A stretch of 64,000 bases of DNA, from contig JAFUJB010000013.1 in the NCBI GenBank assembly GCA_017473865.1, positions 1-64,000 on the forward strand, read 5' to 3'. The notes under the pieces were generated by a model. It was given only the letters and a program-made list of their open reading frames with translations, had not been told where the DNA came from and did not search any database. Within the stretch, counting starts at the first letter, position 1, and every line of letters begins with the position of its first letter. This DNA comes from Clostridia bacterium. GTDB taxonomy: Bacteria > Bacillota > Clostridia > Oscillospirales > CAG-272. Of the stretch, positions 26,066-34,522 are shown piece by piece. Made by a program: the position numbers and the translations under genes.

Positions 26066-26276
26066 TATAATGATTATAGAATGTCGAAACGGTTTAAGGC
26101 GTTTCGACAAGCCGATTATATCGGCTTTTGCCAATTCAAATCATAAAAATTTGAATTGGCTCGATATTCATTGCAACGGCTAAAGACAAATTTCCAAAGA
26201 AATTTGTTACCAAATCTGCGATTTGGTGTCGAAATAGTGTCTAAAAGCACTATTTTGACTTTCTATAACCGTTATA
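26066..26276 (-). mobile_element. MITE-like element, copy B
   Basis: 211 bp, inverted relative to copy A (17660-17821). It has the same 24-bp terminal inverted repeats with outer TA and the same hairpin series. It carries about 50 extra bases with two more hairpins: GCCAATTCAAAT...ATTTGAATTGGC and GCCGATATAATCGGC. Its right end, in element orientation, lies 30 bases before the response-regulator ATG. With flanking AT-rich sequence it accounts for 26036-26414. Confidence 0.87.
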
Positions 26277-26380
26277 CAGTATAATACCAAAATGTTAAAG
26301 ATTTGTTTGCATTTTGAGTTTTTTTGAAAAAAATAGATTTATTTAATATTATATTCTGCGATAAACTGTTAATTAAAAAA

Positions 26381-26402
26381 GGCAACGCCGTTCAGCGTTA
26401 CC
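26381..26402 (-). terminator. Terminator of the gene at 26415
   Basis: Minus-strand stem GGTAACGC / GGCGTTGCC region with a 5-base loop, followed by a T run. Confidence 0.85.
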
Positions 26403-26414
26403 TTATTTTTTATA

Positions 26415-26729
26415 CTAAATTTGTTTTTTCTTTGCAGCATCAATACGCTCGTTAGCCGCTGCGGTTCTTTCCTTTGCTGCAGCAATCTTTTCGTCACGCT
26501 CAGTCTGTGCCTTTTCAGCTCTCTGTGCCGGAGTCATATGTGCATCATCCCAGCTTTTCTTAGCATCTGCCTTTGCCTTTGCAAAGGTATTGTGAAATCT
26601 GTTTTCTTCAAAGTTGGCTTTTGCCTCAGCCTTTGCGGCTTGGAATTCTGCCTTATCAACATCGTGCTGAGCCTTTGCAGACTCTTTCATGTCGCTGAAG
26701 GCATTTTTAAAAAAGTTCTTAATTCCCAT
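26415..26729 (-). CDS. Ala/Lys/Glu-rich helical protein, unknown function
   Basis: 104 residues, strongly charged and predicted nearly all helix or coiled coil (DKAEFQAAKAEAKANFEENR; EKIAAAKERTAAANERID). No membrane segment. No function recognised. It is 12 bases downstream of the small membrane protein at 26742, so the two form an operon. Confidence 0.75.
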   Translation of the reverse strand: MGIKNFFKNAFSDMKESAKAQHDVDKAEFQAAKAEAKANFEENRFHNTFAKAKADAKKSWDDAHMTPAQRAEKAQTERDEKIAAAKERTAAANERIDAAKKKQI

Positions 26730-26741
26730 TATAATCCACCG

Positions 26742-27107
26742 TTAACCTTTCATAATTTTATCGCTGAGTGCGATGATTTTATCGGCATACTTCTTACGGC
26801 GAGATCCGAGAATGCTTTTATAGATGGGATAGTTGATAATTGCCATAAACATACCAATGACTCCGATCACAATACCATAAAGCATCGGATTCTGAATACC
26901 GACAGTTTCTGCAATATCAGTCATCACAAGGCTCATTCCTGCGCCCATAATAATAGCGGAAATGCTGCCAAATACGTATGCAAATACGTTTGCCGGACGC
27001 TTAACCTTTGTATCCAATTCTTTAAGCTCATCAAGACCGGTATGTTCCTTTTCGGTGTACTGTGTGCGGATTTTCTGCACAATAAAATTCTGATCATTCT
27101 TATTCAT
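26742..27107 (-). CDS. Small two-helix membrane protein, paralogue of 22996-23403
   Basis: 121 residues. The Q/K-rich cytosolic start IVQKIRTQYTEKE, then LDELKELDTKVKRPANVFAY, two helices (FGSISAIIMGAGMSLVMTD and YGIVIGVIGMFMAIINYPIY) and a basic tail. It shares GMSLVMT, IGVIG and NYPIY with the paralogue. Proteins of this type are widely mislabelled dihydropteridine reductase. The two paralogues bracket the two-component genes, suggesting local duplication. Confidence 0.75.
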   Translation of the reverse strand: MNKNDQNFIVQKIRTQYTEKEHTGLDELKELDTKVKRPANVFAYVFGSISAIIMGAGMSLVMTDIAETVGIQNPMLYGIVIGVIGMFMAIINYPIYKSILGSRRKKYADKIIALSDKIMKG

Positions 27108-27300
27108 AATGACAACCTCTTTCTTCTTTTTATGAGTATATTATAGTTTAACGGTGTTTTTGAAAGGTTTAAGAAATGTTTGAGTTTTGTTAATTTCAAA
27201 CATTTCTTTTGGAAGTGTTTTAGTTCTTCCCTCACCCTGCAAGCAGATTATATCCTGTCAATGTTTTTGTGATGTTTTAAAAACGTTTAAGTTTTATTAA

Positions 27301-27339
27301 ATATGGCTATACACGGACTCCGTCCGTGTATAGCCATAT
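27301..27339. terminator. Perfect long hairpin
   Basis: 18-bp stem ATATGGCTATACACGGAC with a TCC loop. It lies between a minus-strand operon start and a minus-strand gene end, so it probably insulates the two units. Confidence 0.7.
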
Positions 27340-27356
27340 TGCTTACAAAAAGAAAA

Positions 27357-27387
27357 AATCCCACTGATTATAATAATCAATGGGATT
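27357..27387 (-). terminator. Terminator of the ABC exporter operon
   Basis: AATCCCA.TGATTA / TAATCA.TGGGATT, followed on the minus strand by a T6 run. Confidence 0.82.
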
Positions 27388-27461
27388 ATTCATGACATTC
27401 TTATAACAATCTGCCGATATGCGTGTACATTTTAGCGTATACACTGCATACAGCCGTTAGT

Positions 27462-29414
27462 TTATTCAAGCTCGAATGCGCCCGTGTAGAGCTGGTAGTA
27501 AGTTCCTTTTTCAGCGATAAGCTTTTCGTGGTTTCCTCTTTCTATTATTCGCCCTTTCTCAAGAACCATAATTACATCAGAGTTCTTTACCGTCGAAAGC
27601 CGGTGTGCGATTACAAACACCGTTCTTCCCTCCATCAACTTATCCATACCGCGCTGTACGATAGCTTCCGTACGCGTATCGATTGATGATGTCGCCTCGT
27701 CAAGTATCATAACGGGGGGATCGGCAACAGCGGCTCTCGCAATAGCGATAAGCTGTCTTTGACCTTGCGAAAGATTGGAGCCGTTGTTTGACAGCATAGT
27801 GTCATAGCCGTCGGGCAGCCTCGTAATAAAATCATCAGCGCCCGCAAGTATCGCCGCCTGCTTACACTCATCATCTGTAGCATCAAGCTTACCGTAACGA
27901 ATGTTCTCCATTACCGTTCCCGTAAACAGATTTGTCTCCTGCAGTACTATACCGAGAGAACGTCTGAGGTCGGATTTTTTTATCTTGTTGATGTTTATGC
28001 CATCGTATCTGATCTTACCGTCCGCAATATCGTAAAAGCGGTTAATCAAGTTAGTTATGGTGGTCTTACCCGCGCCCGTAGCTCCTACGAACGCTACCTT
28101 CTGACCGGGTTCGGCATATACCGTTACGTCGTGAAGAACAGGTTTGTTTTCTTCGTATTCAAAGTCTACACCAAACAGTCTTACGTCGCCTTTAAGCTCT
28201 GTATAGGTCAGAGTGCCGTCGCCGTGGGGGTGTTTCCAAGCCCACTTACCCGTTCTCTTTTTCGTTTCCTTGATCGTACCGTCTTCGGATATCTCAGCGT
28301 TTACAAGAGTTACGTAGCCTTCATCGGTCTCTTTCTGCTCGTCGATGAGTCCAAATATTCTTTGTGCGCCTGCCATCGCCATAATAATGGAGTTGATCTG
28401 CTGTGAAACCTGGTTTACGTTACCCGTAAACTGCTTCGTCATATTCAAAAACGGAATAACCATATCAATGCCGAACGGCATACTGATACCAAACAGCAAG
28501 CTTGCCATACTTAAGTTAGCTGTATTTTTGACCAGGAAAAGACCACCCATAGTAATACAAACCGCATACAGAATATTACCTATATTAAATATGATCGGCC
28601 CAAGACTGTTGGCATAAGCATGAGCTCTGAAGCTGTCATCGCAAAGCTCGTCGTTTATTTTTTCGAATTCTTCAACAACGGAATCCTCGTGACAGAAAAC
28701 CTTGATTACCTTCTGTCCGTTCATCATTTCCTGAACGTAGCCTTCCGTTTTACCGATGGATTTCTGCTGACGTATAAAATACTTTGCAGATCCGCCGCCA
28801 AAAGTCTTTGAAACAACGATCATCAAAATAACGCCGAGAAGGATTATGCTCGTCATAAGCAAGCTGTAATACAGCATAATGCAAAGAACGGTCATAACGA
28901 TTATACTTGCCTGAAGCAAGCTGGGAAGCGACTGAGACACGAGCTGTCTCAACGTGTCGATATCGTTCGTGTAATAACTCATTATATCGCCGTGCTTATG
29001 AGTGTCAAAATATTTGATGGGCAGATCCTGCATACCGTCAAACATTTTCTTTCTCATTTTGCCGAGGAAGCCTTGAGTTATATATGCCATAAGCTGCGAC
29101 TGTACAGCAATAAAGATAAGCGAAAGCACGTATATACCGATAAGAGTCAACACAAGGGGAATGATTTCCGCCTTTGCCGCCGACCAATCCATATTGTTTG
29201 TGTCAAGATAAGTGGTAATTACCTTCATTATCTTTTGAGTAAAAATTGCAGGTATTGCATTAACAATAGCCGAAGCGACAATACATACTATTACGATGGG
29301 AATAAGAACGGGGTATGACTTGAACAAAAGCTTAATTACTCTGCCAAGCACCTTGAAATTCATTTTTCTTTTGGGAGGCATTGGCGGCTTTTGAGTATTT
29401 TTCTGCTTACTCAT
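27462..29414 (-). CDS. Heterodimeric ABC exporter, subunit with canonical catalytic site
   Basis: 650 residues: a half-transporter with six membrane helices (first about residues 35-60), a long loop after the helices (residues 350-410), and a nucleotide-binding domain. Walker A GATGAGKTT, signature LSQGQRQ, Walker B VMILDEATSS with catalytic Glu, then H-loop AHRLST. Multidrug or lipid export type. It starts inside the end of the partner gene (8-base overlap) with its GGAGG inside that gene, so it is translationally coupled. Confidence 0.93.
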   Translation of the reverse strand: MSKQKNTQKPPMPPKRKMNFKVLGRVIKLLFKSYPVLIPIVIVCIVASAIVNAIPAIFTQKIMKVITTYLDTNNMDWSAAKAEIIPLVLTLIGIYVLSLIFIAVQSQLMAYITQGFLGKMRKKMFDGMQDLPIKYFDTHKHGDIMSYYTNDIDTLRQLVSQSLPSLLQASIIVMTVLCIMLYYSLLMTSIILLGVILMIVVSKTFGGGSAKYFIRQQKSIGKTEGYVQEMMNGQKVIKVFCHEDSVVEEFEKINDELCDDSFRAHAYANSLGPIIFNIGNILYAVCITMGGLFLVKNTANLSMASLLFGISMPFGIDMVIPFLNMTKQFTGNVNQVSQQINSIIMAMAGAQRIFGLIDEQKETDEGYVTLVNAEISEDGTIKETKKRTGKWAWKHPHGDGTLTYTELKGDVRLFGVDFEYEENKPVLHDVTVYAEPGQKVAFVGATGAGKTTITNLINRFYDIADGKIRYDGININKIKKSDLRRSLGIVLQETNLFTGTVMENIRYGKLDATDDECKQAAILAGADDFITRLPDGYDTMLSNNGSNLSQGQRQLIAIARAAVADPPVMILDEATSSIDTRTEAIVQRGMDKLMEGRTVFVIAHRLSTVKNSDVIMVLEKGRIIERGNHEKLIAEKGTYYQLYTGAFELE

Positions 29415-31152
29415 TTTCATCACCTCCGTGTACCTGCTGTGTATAGACCTCGCGATAGATCTCGCTCTTTTCGAGAAGTTCGTCATGCGTTCCGACGTTT
29501 TCGATTTTGCCGTTGTCCATAACGATTATCATATCGGCATCCTGAACGGATGCAATCCTCTGCGCAATTATAATTTTTGTCGTTTCGGGAATATATTTTT
29601 TGAATCCCGCTCTGATAAGGGCGTCGGTTCTTGTATCAACGGCGCTCGTCGAGTCGTCAAGAATAAGTATCTTAGGCTTCTTCAAAAGCGCTCTTGCAAT
29701 ACAGAGCCTCTGCTTCTGACCGCCCGAAACGTTCGTTCCGCCCTGCTCTATCTTAGTATCATAGCCATCGGGGAAAGAACAAACGAAATCATCAGCCTGA
29801 GCAAGTATACAAGCCTCCTTGATCTCTTCGTCGGTCGCATTTTCATTACCCCAACGAAGATTTTCTTTTATCGTGCCCGAGAAAAGCAAATTCTTCTGCA
29901 ATACCATAGCAACCGCGCCGCGAAGCGTGTCAAGGTCATATTCTCTTACGTCCCTGCCGCCAACGGTTACGCGTCCCTCTGTTGCATCGTAAAGTCGGGG
30001 AATAAGCTGAACAAGCGATGTTTTACCGGAACCTGTACCGCCGATAATGCCTACAGTCATACCCGATTCAATCTTCAGATCCACATCCGATAAAGAGTAT
30101 TTCTTCGCCTTCGAAGAATATTTGAAGTTAACGTTTTCAAATACTATCGAGCCGTCTGCAACAGTATATACAGGATTTTCGGGATTATCAAGCGCGGTCT
30201 TTTCGCTGAGCACCTCGTAAATACGCTTCATTGATTCAAGCGACATAGTCAACATAACGTATATCATCGAAAGCATCATAAGCTGCATAAGTATCTGCAT
30301 ACCGTAAGTAAGCATCGCTGACATATCGCCGACGTTTATGTATTCACCGCCTGTTTTGACTGCGAGTCTTGAACCGATAAACATTACGAAAACCATATTG
30401 AAATATACGCAGAACTGCATCAAAGGAGAGTTCAGAGCAACTATTCTTTCGGCCTTTGTAAAATCATTCGTTATGTTATCGGACGCTTTTCCGAACTTTT
30501 CTTTTTCATAGTCCTCTCTTGAAAAGCCTTTTACGACACGTGCGGCACGTACGTTTTCTTCAATGGATTCATTCAACTTGTCGTATTTTTTGAATACGCG
30601 TCTGAACGCAGGCATAGCATTCTTCGCAACAAGCAAAAGCCCTGCCGCAAGAATGGGAATAACAACAGCGAAAGCGCCTGCCAATGAACCGCCCATTATA
30701 AACGCCATAACCACCGAGAATATGAGCATCAAGGGTGCTCTGACCGCTATTCTTATCAGCATCATAAACGACATCTGTACGTTTGCTACGTCAGTTGTCA
30801 TTCTCGTTACGAGTGAGGCTGACGAGAATCTGTCAATGTTTTCAAATGAAAACGTCTGTATTCTTGAAAAAATATCGTTTCTCAAATTCTTTGCAAATCC
30901 GGTTGATGCTTTCGCACTCGCCACAGCCGCAATCGCGCCGCAAATAAGCGAAACAACCGCCATAATCACAAGAACAAGTCCAATCTTGAGTATATAAGGC
31001 ATATCAACCTCATTTACCTCAAGTTTATTTATAACCCTTGCGGCAACAAACGGCAACAAACAGTCAATGACTACTTCTGCAATTATGAATATCAGTGTAA
31101 ACAACACATATTTTTTATATTCTCTTACGCATTGTGAAAGTCTTTTCAGCAT
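29407..31152 (-). CDS. Heterodimeric ABC exporter, subunit with degenerate catalytic site
   Basis: 581 residues, six membrane helices plus nucleotide-binding domain. Walker A GGTGSGKTS and signature VSGGQKQR are intact. Walker B ends ILILDDSTSAVDTR, with Asp where the catalytic Glu should be, and the H-loop region reads IIAQRIAS with Gln for His. Such half-sites are characteristic of BmrC/LmrC-type heterodimers. AAAGGAG precedes the ATG. Substrate unknown. Confidence 0.93.
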   Translation of the reverse strand: MLKRLSQCVREYKKYVLFTLIFIIAEVVIDCLLPFVAARVINKLEVNEVDMPYILKIGLVLVIMAVVSLICGAIAAVASAKASTGFAKNLRNDIFSRIQTFSFENIDRFSSASLVTRMTTDVANVQMSFMMLIRIAVRAPLMLIFSVVMAFIMGGSLAGAFAVVIPILAAGLLLVAKNAMPAFRRVFKKYDKLNESIEENVRAARVVKGFSREDYEKEKFGKASDNITNDFTKAERIVALNSPLMQFCVYFNMVFVMFIGSRLAVKTGGEYINVGDMSAMLTYGMQILMQLMMLSMIYVMLTMSLESMKRIYEVLSEKTALDNPENPVYTVADGSIVFENVNFKYSSKAKKYSLSDVDLKIESGMTVGIIGGTGSGKTSLVQLIPRLYDATEGRVTVGGRDVREYDLDTLRGAVAMVLQKNLLFSGTIKENLRWGNENATDEEIKEACILAQADDFVCSFPDGYDTKIEQGGTNVSGGQKQRLCIARALLKKPKILILDDSTSAVDTRTDALIRAGFKKYIPETTKIIIAQRIASVQDADMIIVMDNGKIENVGTHDELLEKSEIYREVYTQQVHGGDENE

Positions 31153-31287
31153 ATTTTTCTCCTTTCCCCAACCTGACGTCGGTTCTGCTCCAAATGCGAT
31201 AATTTTTAAACTCTTTACATTGTATCACAAATTGCATATTTTTTCTATAACATTATGTTAACAATATATTTTTATACGCACAAAAAA

Positions 31288-31316
31288 ATCGGCATACGGA
31301 AAGACCGTATGCCGAT
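31288..31316 (-). terminator. Terminator of the NhaC gene
   Basis: 12-bp stem ATCGGCATACGG / CCGTATGCCGAT with a 5-base loop and a T7 run on the minus strand. Confidence 0.92.
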
Positions 31317-31329
31317 ATGTTCTCAAAAA

Positions 31330-33051
31330 TTACGCTTTTTTCTTTGTGATAAACTTGATTGCAACAAGAACACCGATGGTCATTACAACTGCAATTGCAA
31401 GTGAAATAATTGCGTTCTGGATGTAAGAAGCAATAATGAAGTTTACAAACGAAATAGCCGCAACCGTGATAGCGTAAGGAAGCTGTGTTGAAACGTGGTT
31501 GAGGTGGTCGCACTGTGCGCCTGCCGAGGACATAATGGTCGTATCGGAAATGGGCGAGCAGTGGTCGCCGCATACAGCACCAGCAAGACAAGCGGAGATA
31601 CCGATTATCATAAGCGTTGAGTCTGCGGGGAATATTGCCGTAACGATGGGAATGAGGATACCAAAAGTACCCCAAGAAGTACCTGTCGCAAAAGCAAGAC
31701 CGCAAGCAACAAGGAATATAATCGCGGGAAGAAGATTACTGAGACCTGCGGCTGCGCCTTCCATAAGCTGAGCTACGAATACTTTTGCGCCGAGGAGAGA
31801 GGTCATATTCTTCAGTGCCGTTGCCATTGTGAGAATCATAATAGCGGGTACCATTGCCTTAAATCCTGTAGGGATGGAATCCATACAACCCTTGAAGGAG
31901 ATAACGCGGCGGCAAACAAAGTAGATAATCGAAATAATGAGTGCGATAAGAGCGCCCCAAGGCAAACCTACCGTTGCGTCTGTGTTCGAGAATGCGTCGA
32001 TAAAGTTGAGTCCTGCGAAAGTATAGCCGTTACCGTTGTAAAGAAGAGCGATAACGCAACATACGATAAGCGAAAGAATGGGGAAAATGAGGTCGAAAAC
32101 AATACCCTTGGGATTGCCTTCTTCTTCATCAGAAGCTGTAAACGTGCCGGATGTAAACAGGTCGCCTTTTTCTGCATTATCTTCGTGAGTTTTCATAGGA
32201 CCGAAGTCGAGCTTGAGAACGACAAGTCCGATGATGAATACGAACGTCATAAGTGAGTAGAAGTTATAAGGAATAGCCTTGATAAAGAGTTCAAGGCCTT
32301 TTCCCTCGTCAGCGTAGCTGGCAACTGCTGCAGCCCAAGAAGAAATGGGGGCGATCATACATACGGGAGCCGCTGTCGCGTCGATAAGATAAGCAAGCTT
32401 TGCGCGTGAAATCTTGTGAGTATCCGTAACGGGACGCATAACAGAACCAACCGTAAGGCAGTTGAAATAGTCGTCAATAAAGATGAGAACGCCGAGAACG
32501 AACGTTGCAATCGAAGCGCCCACTTTTGTGTGGATGTGTTTCTTTGCCCATCTGCCGAATGCAGCCGAGCCGCCAGCCTTGTTAACAAGCGAAACAAGCG
32601 CGCCGAGAATTACAAGGAAAGCAAATATACCTGCCGTATCGGATACAGCTGAAATAATACCTGTTTCAACAACGTTATCAATTGTACTCGTAACGTTAAA
32701 GTTTGCCGCAAGAAGACCGCCCGAAACAATACCGATAAACAAAGAAGAATAAACTTCCTTTGTAATCAATGCAAGAACGATAGCGATTACGGGCGGAATA
32801 AGTGCCCAGAAGGTAGCATATTTCGGCATATCCGCTCTTACTGTTTCGAGAGCTGTTTTTGAGTTCTCTTTAAAGTTTTCATCACTACTGCTGTTTGTAG
32901 TGTACTCGTCAAGATATTCAACCGCAGTGTCGTAGTCGGTATAATCGGGAGCGTCAGCTTCAGCCGCAAAAATTGCGGGAGCAAACATAACCGACATAAT
33001 TACTACGAGAGCAACTATGGCAAACATCTTTTTGAATTTAAACAAATTCAT
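31330..33051 (-). CDS. NhaC-family Na+/H+ antiporter with a signal-like N-terminus
   Basis: 573 residues. Eleven or more hydrophobic segments with family blocks FIDDYFNCLTVGSVMRPVTD, CMIAPISSWAAAVASYA, TGTSWGTFGILIPI and GDHCSPISDTT. It exports Na+ (or swaps substrates such as malate/lactate in relatives). Unusually, the first 30 residues look like a cleavable signal peptide (KKMFAIVALVVIMSVMFAPAIFAAEA). An acidic, Asp/Glu/Ser-rich segment of about 40 residues follows before the first transporter helix. GGAGG lies 7 bases before the ATG. Confidence 0.9.
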   Translation of the reverse strand: MNLFKFKKMFAIVALVVIMSVMFAPAIFAAEADAPDYTDYDTAVEYLDEYTTNSSSDENFKENSKTALETVRADMPKYATFWALIPPVIAIVLALITKEVYSSLFIGIVSGGLLAANFNVTSTIDNVVETGIISAVSDTAGIFAFLVILGALVSLVNKAGGSAAFGRWAKKHIHTKVGASIATFVLGVLIFIDDYFNCLTVGSVMRPVTDTHKISRAKLAYLIDATAAPVCMIAPISSWAAAVASYADEGKGLELFIKAIPYNFYSLMTFVFIIGLVVLKLDFGPMKTHEDNAEKGDLFTSGTFTASDEEEGNPKGIVFDLIFPILSLIVCCVIALLYNGNGYTFAGLNFIDAFSNTDATVGLPWGALIALIISIIYFVCRRVISFKGCMDSIPTGFKAMVPAIMILTMATALKNMTSLLGAKVFVAQLMEGAAAGLSNLLPAIIFLVACGLAFATGTSWGTFGILIPIVTAIFPADSTLMIIGISACLAGAVCGDHCSPISDTTIMSSAGAQCDHLNHVSTQLPYAITVAAISFVNFIIASYIQNAIISLAIAVVMTIGVLVAIKFITKKKA

Positions 33052-33106
33052 AATATTTCCTCCGTTTTTTATGAACATTCTGTTTCATAATTTATAACAT
33101 ATTTTT

Positions 33107-33134
33107 ATTATACATATTTTTACACCTTTGTCAA
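33107..33134 (-). promoter_or_regulatory. Sigma-A promoter of the NhaC gene
   Basis: TTGACA (33129-33134), 16-bp spacer, TATAAT (33107-33112). Confidence 0.85.
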
Positions 33135-33184
33135 TATTCGATATATTATTATTCAAACTGACATTTTTCAACAACATTAGCTTG

Positions 33185-33805
33185 AATAAAAAAAGAAAAC
33201 GCTCCCGCGTTTTCTTGAAAAGTCATAATAAGTCAGGGCTTTGCCCTGAAACCCACAAGAGGAGCTTTTTTGAAAAAAGCTCCTCTTGACTCCGCAAAAA
33301 CTTTGCTTTAAGCGGGACGTCGAGGGCGCCGTCCCCTACCAATTAGGCAATATTGTCTACGCAAACCCATAGGCCCTGCGGCGTTGCCCCGAAAACCACA
33401 AAAGGACACTTTTGAAAAAGTGCCCTTTTGAATCCCTCAAAACTTTTCATAACGGATTCTGTAAATATGGTAGGGGTCGGCGCACACGAGAACCCCCAAA
33501 ACTTACTCTGTGCGTTTCGGGGAACCCCTGCCTCGACGACCCGATAAACAAACGGTAGGTCAATCACATTACGGCTTCTCCAACCCCAAAGTTGCAAGTT
33601 TTCTTTGCCCCGCTTCGCTTTAAACGGGACGTCGAAGGCGCCGTCCCCTACCAATTGGGTAATATTGCCTCCGCAAACCCATGTTGCAAGGTTTCTTTGC
33701 CTACTTTCTTTCCTTAAAAGAAAGTAGGTGCCAAGCTTTTTTTTCAAAAAAGCGGGGTCGTGCGGCGTTGCCGCCTTTGCCTATTTTCTTTTTCAAAAGA
33801 AAGTA
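33185..33805. repeat. Mosaic intergenic repeat cluster, 33.2-33.8 kb
   Basis: About 600 bp without genes. It starts with the hairpin AAGAAAACGC TCCC GCGTTTTCTT (about 33192-33215). Then come several shuffled modules: CAGGGCTTTGCCCTGAAACCC; AGGAGCTTTTTTGAAAAAAG hairpins; GGCGCCGTCCCCTACCAATT (twice); GAGAACCCCCAAAACTTACT up to CGGGGAACCCCTG; GCAAACCCATAGGCCCTGCG; and CTTTCTTTTCAAAAGAAAG-type ends. Modules recur in both orientations. Together with the promoter at 33107-33134 it fills 33052-33810. Confidence 0.8.
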
Positions 33806-33810
33806 GGCAA

Positions 33811-34521
33811 TTATCCGCCGAGATATGCTTTCTTTACTTCTTCGCTCTGCGCAAGCTCTTTGCCCGTACCGGAAAGGATAATCTTACCCGTTTCCATTAC
33901 GTAAGCTCTGTCTGCAACAGAAAGCGCCATCTGAGCGTTCTGCTCAACAAGAAGTATGGTCGTTCCCTTTTTGTGAAGCTCTTTTATAATATCGAATATC
34001 TGTTCAACAAGTATGGGAGCCAAGCCCATCGAGGGCTCGTCAAGCATAAGAAGCTTAGGACGGCTCATAAGAGCTCTGCCCATTGCAAGCATCTGCTGTT
34101 CACCGCCCGAAAGAGTACCCGCTATCTGCTTTCTTCTCTCTTTCAAACGCGGGAACTGCTCGTATACGTTTGCAAGGTCAGCGTCAAAATTTTTGCCTCC
34201 CTGTGTATACGCGCCCATTTCAAGATTTTCCTGAACGGTCATCTGAAGAAATATTCTTCTGCCTTCGGGTACGTGCGCAAGTCCTTTCTCAACAATCTTG
34301 TGAGGAGGAACATGTGCAAGCTTTTCGCCGTTAAATTCTATACTACCCGTCTTTGTATGCAAAAGATTGGAGATAGCCTTTAGCGTTGTAGACTTACCCG
34401 CGCCGTTCGCGCCGATAAGAGTTACAATTTCTCCCTCATTTACTTCAAATGAGATACCCTTGATCGCGTGAATAGCGCCGTAATATACGTTTATATTATC
34501 AACTGTAAGAATTCTGGACAT
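33811..34521 (-). CDS. livF: Branched-chain amino-acid ABC transporter ATP-binding protein LivF
   Basis: 236 residues. Walker A GANGAGKST, signature LSGGEQQ, Walker B LLMLDEPSMGLAP, and YGAIHAIKGISFEV at the start, which is typical LivF. It energises uptake with LivG, LivH and LivM. The start is taken at the ATG 1 base after the livG stop; the longer open frame lies inside livG. Last gene of the operon. Confidence 0.95.
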   Translation of the reverse strand: MSRILTVDNINVYYGAIHAIKGISFEVNEGEIVTLIGANGAGKSTTLKAISNLLHTKTGSIEFNGEKLAHVPPHKIVEKGLAHVPEGRRIFLQMTVQENLEMGAYTQGGKNFDADLANVYEQFPRLKERRKQIAGTLSGGEQQMLAMGRALMSRPKLLMLDEPSMGLAPILVEQIFDIIKELHKKGTTILLVEQNAQMALSVADRAYVMETGKIILSGTGKELAQSEEVKKAYLGG

Positions 34522-34522
34522 A

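Larger units (their letters stand above)
27108..27461. other. Gene-free stretch with two terminators
   Basis: AT-rich leader side of the small-protein operon, then two strong hairpins at 27301-27339 and 27357-27387. The final part (27420-27460) has short GTGTAC/GTATAC repeats. No coding signal. Confidence 0.6.

Noticed and set aside
26036..26134. Longer N-terminus of the response regulator
   Set aside because: The extra 33 codons lie largely in MITE copy B and its flank; a strong ribosome site marks the later ATG.
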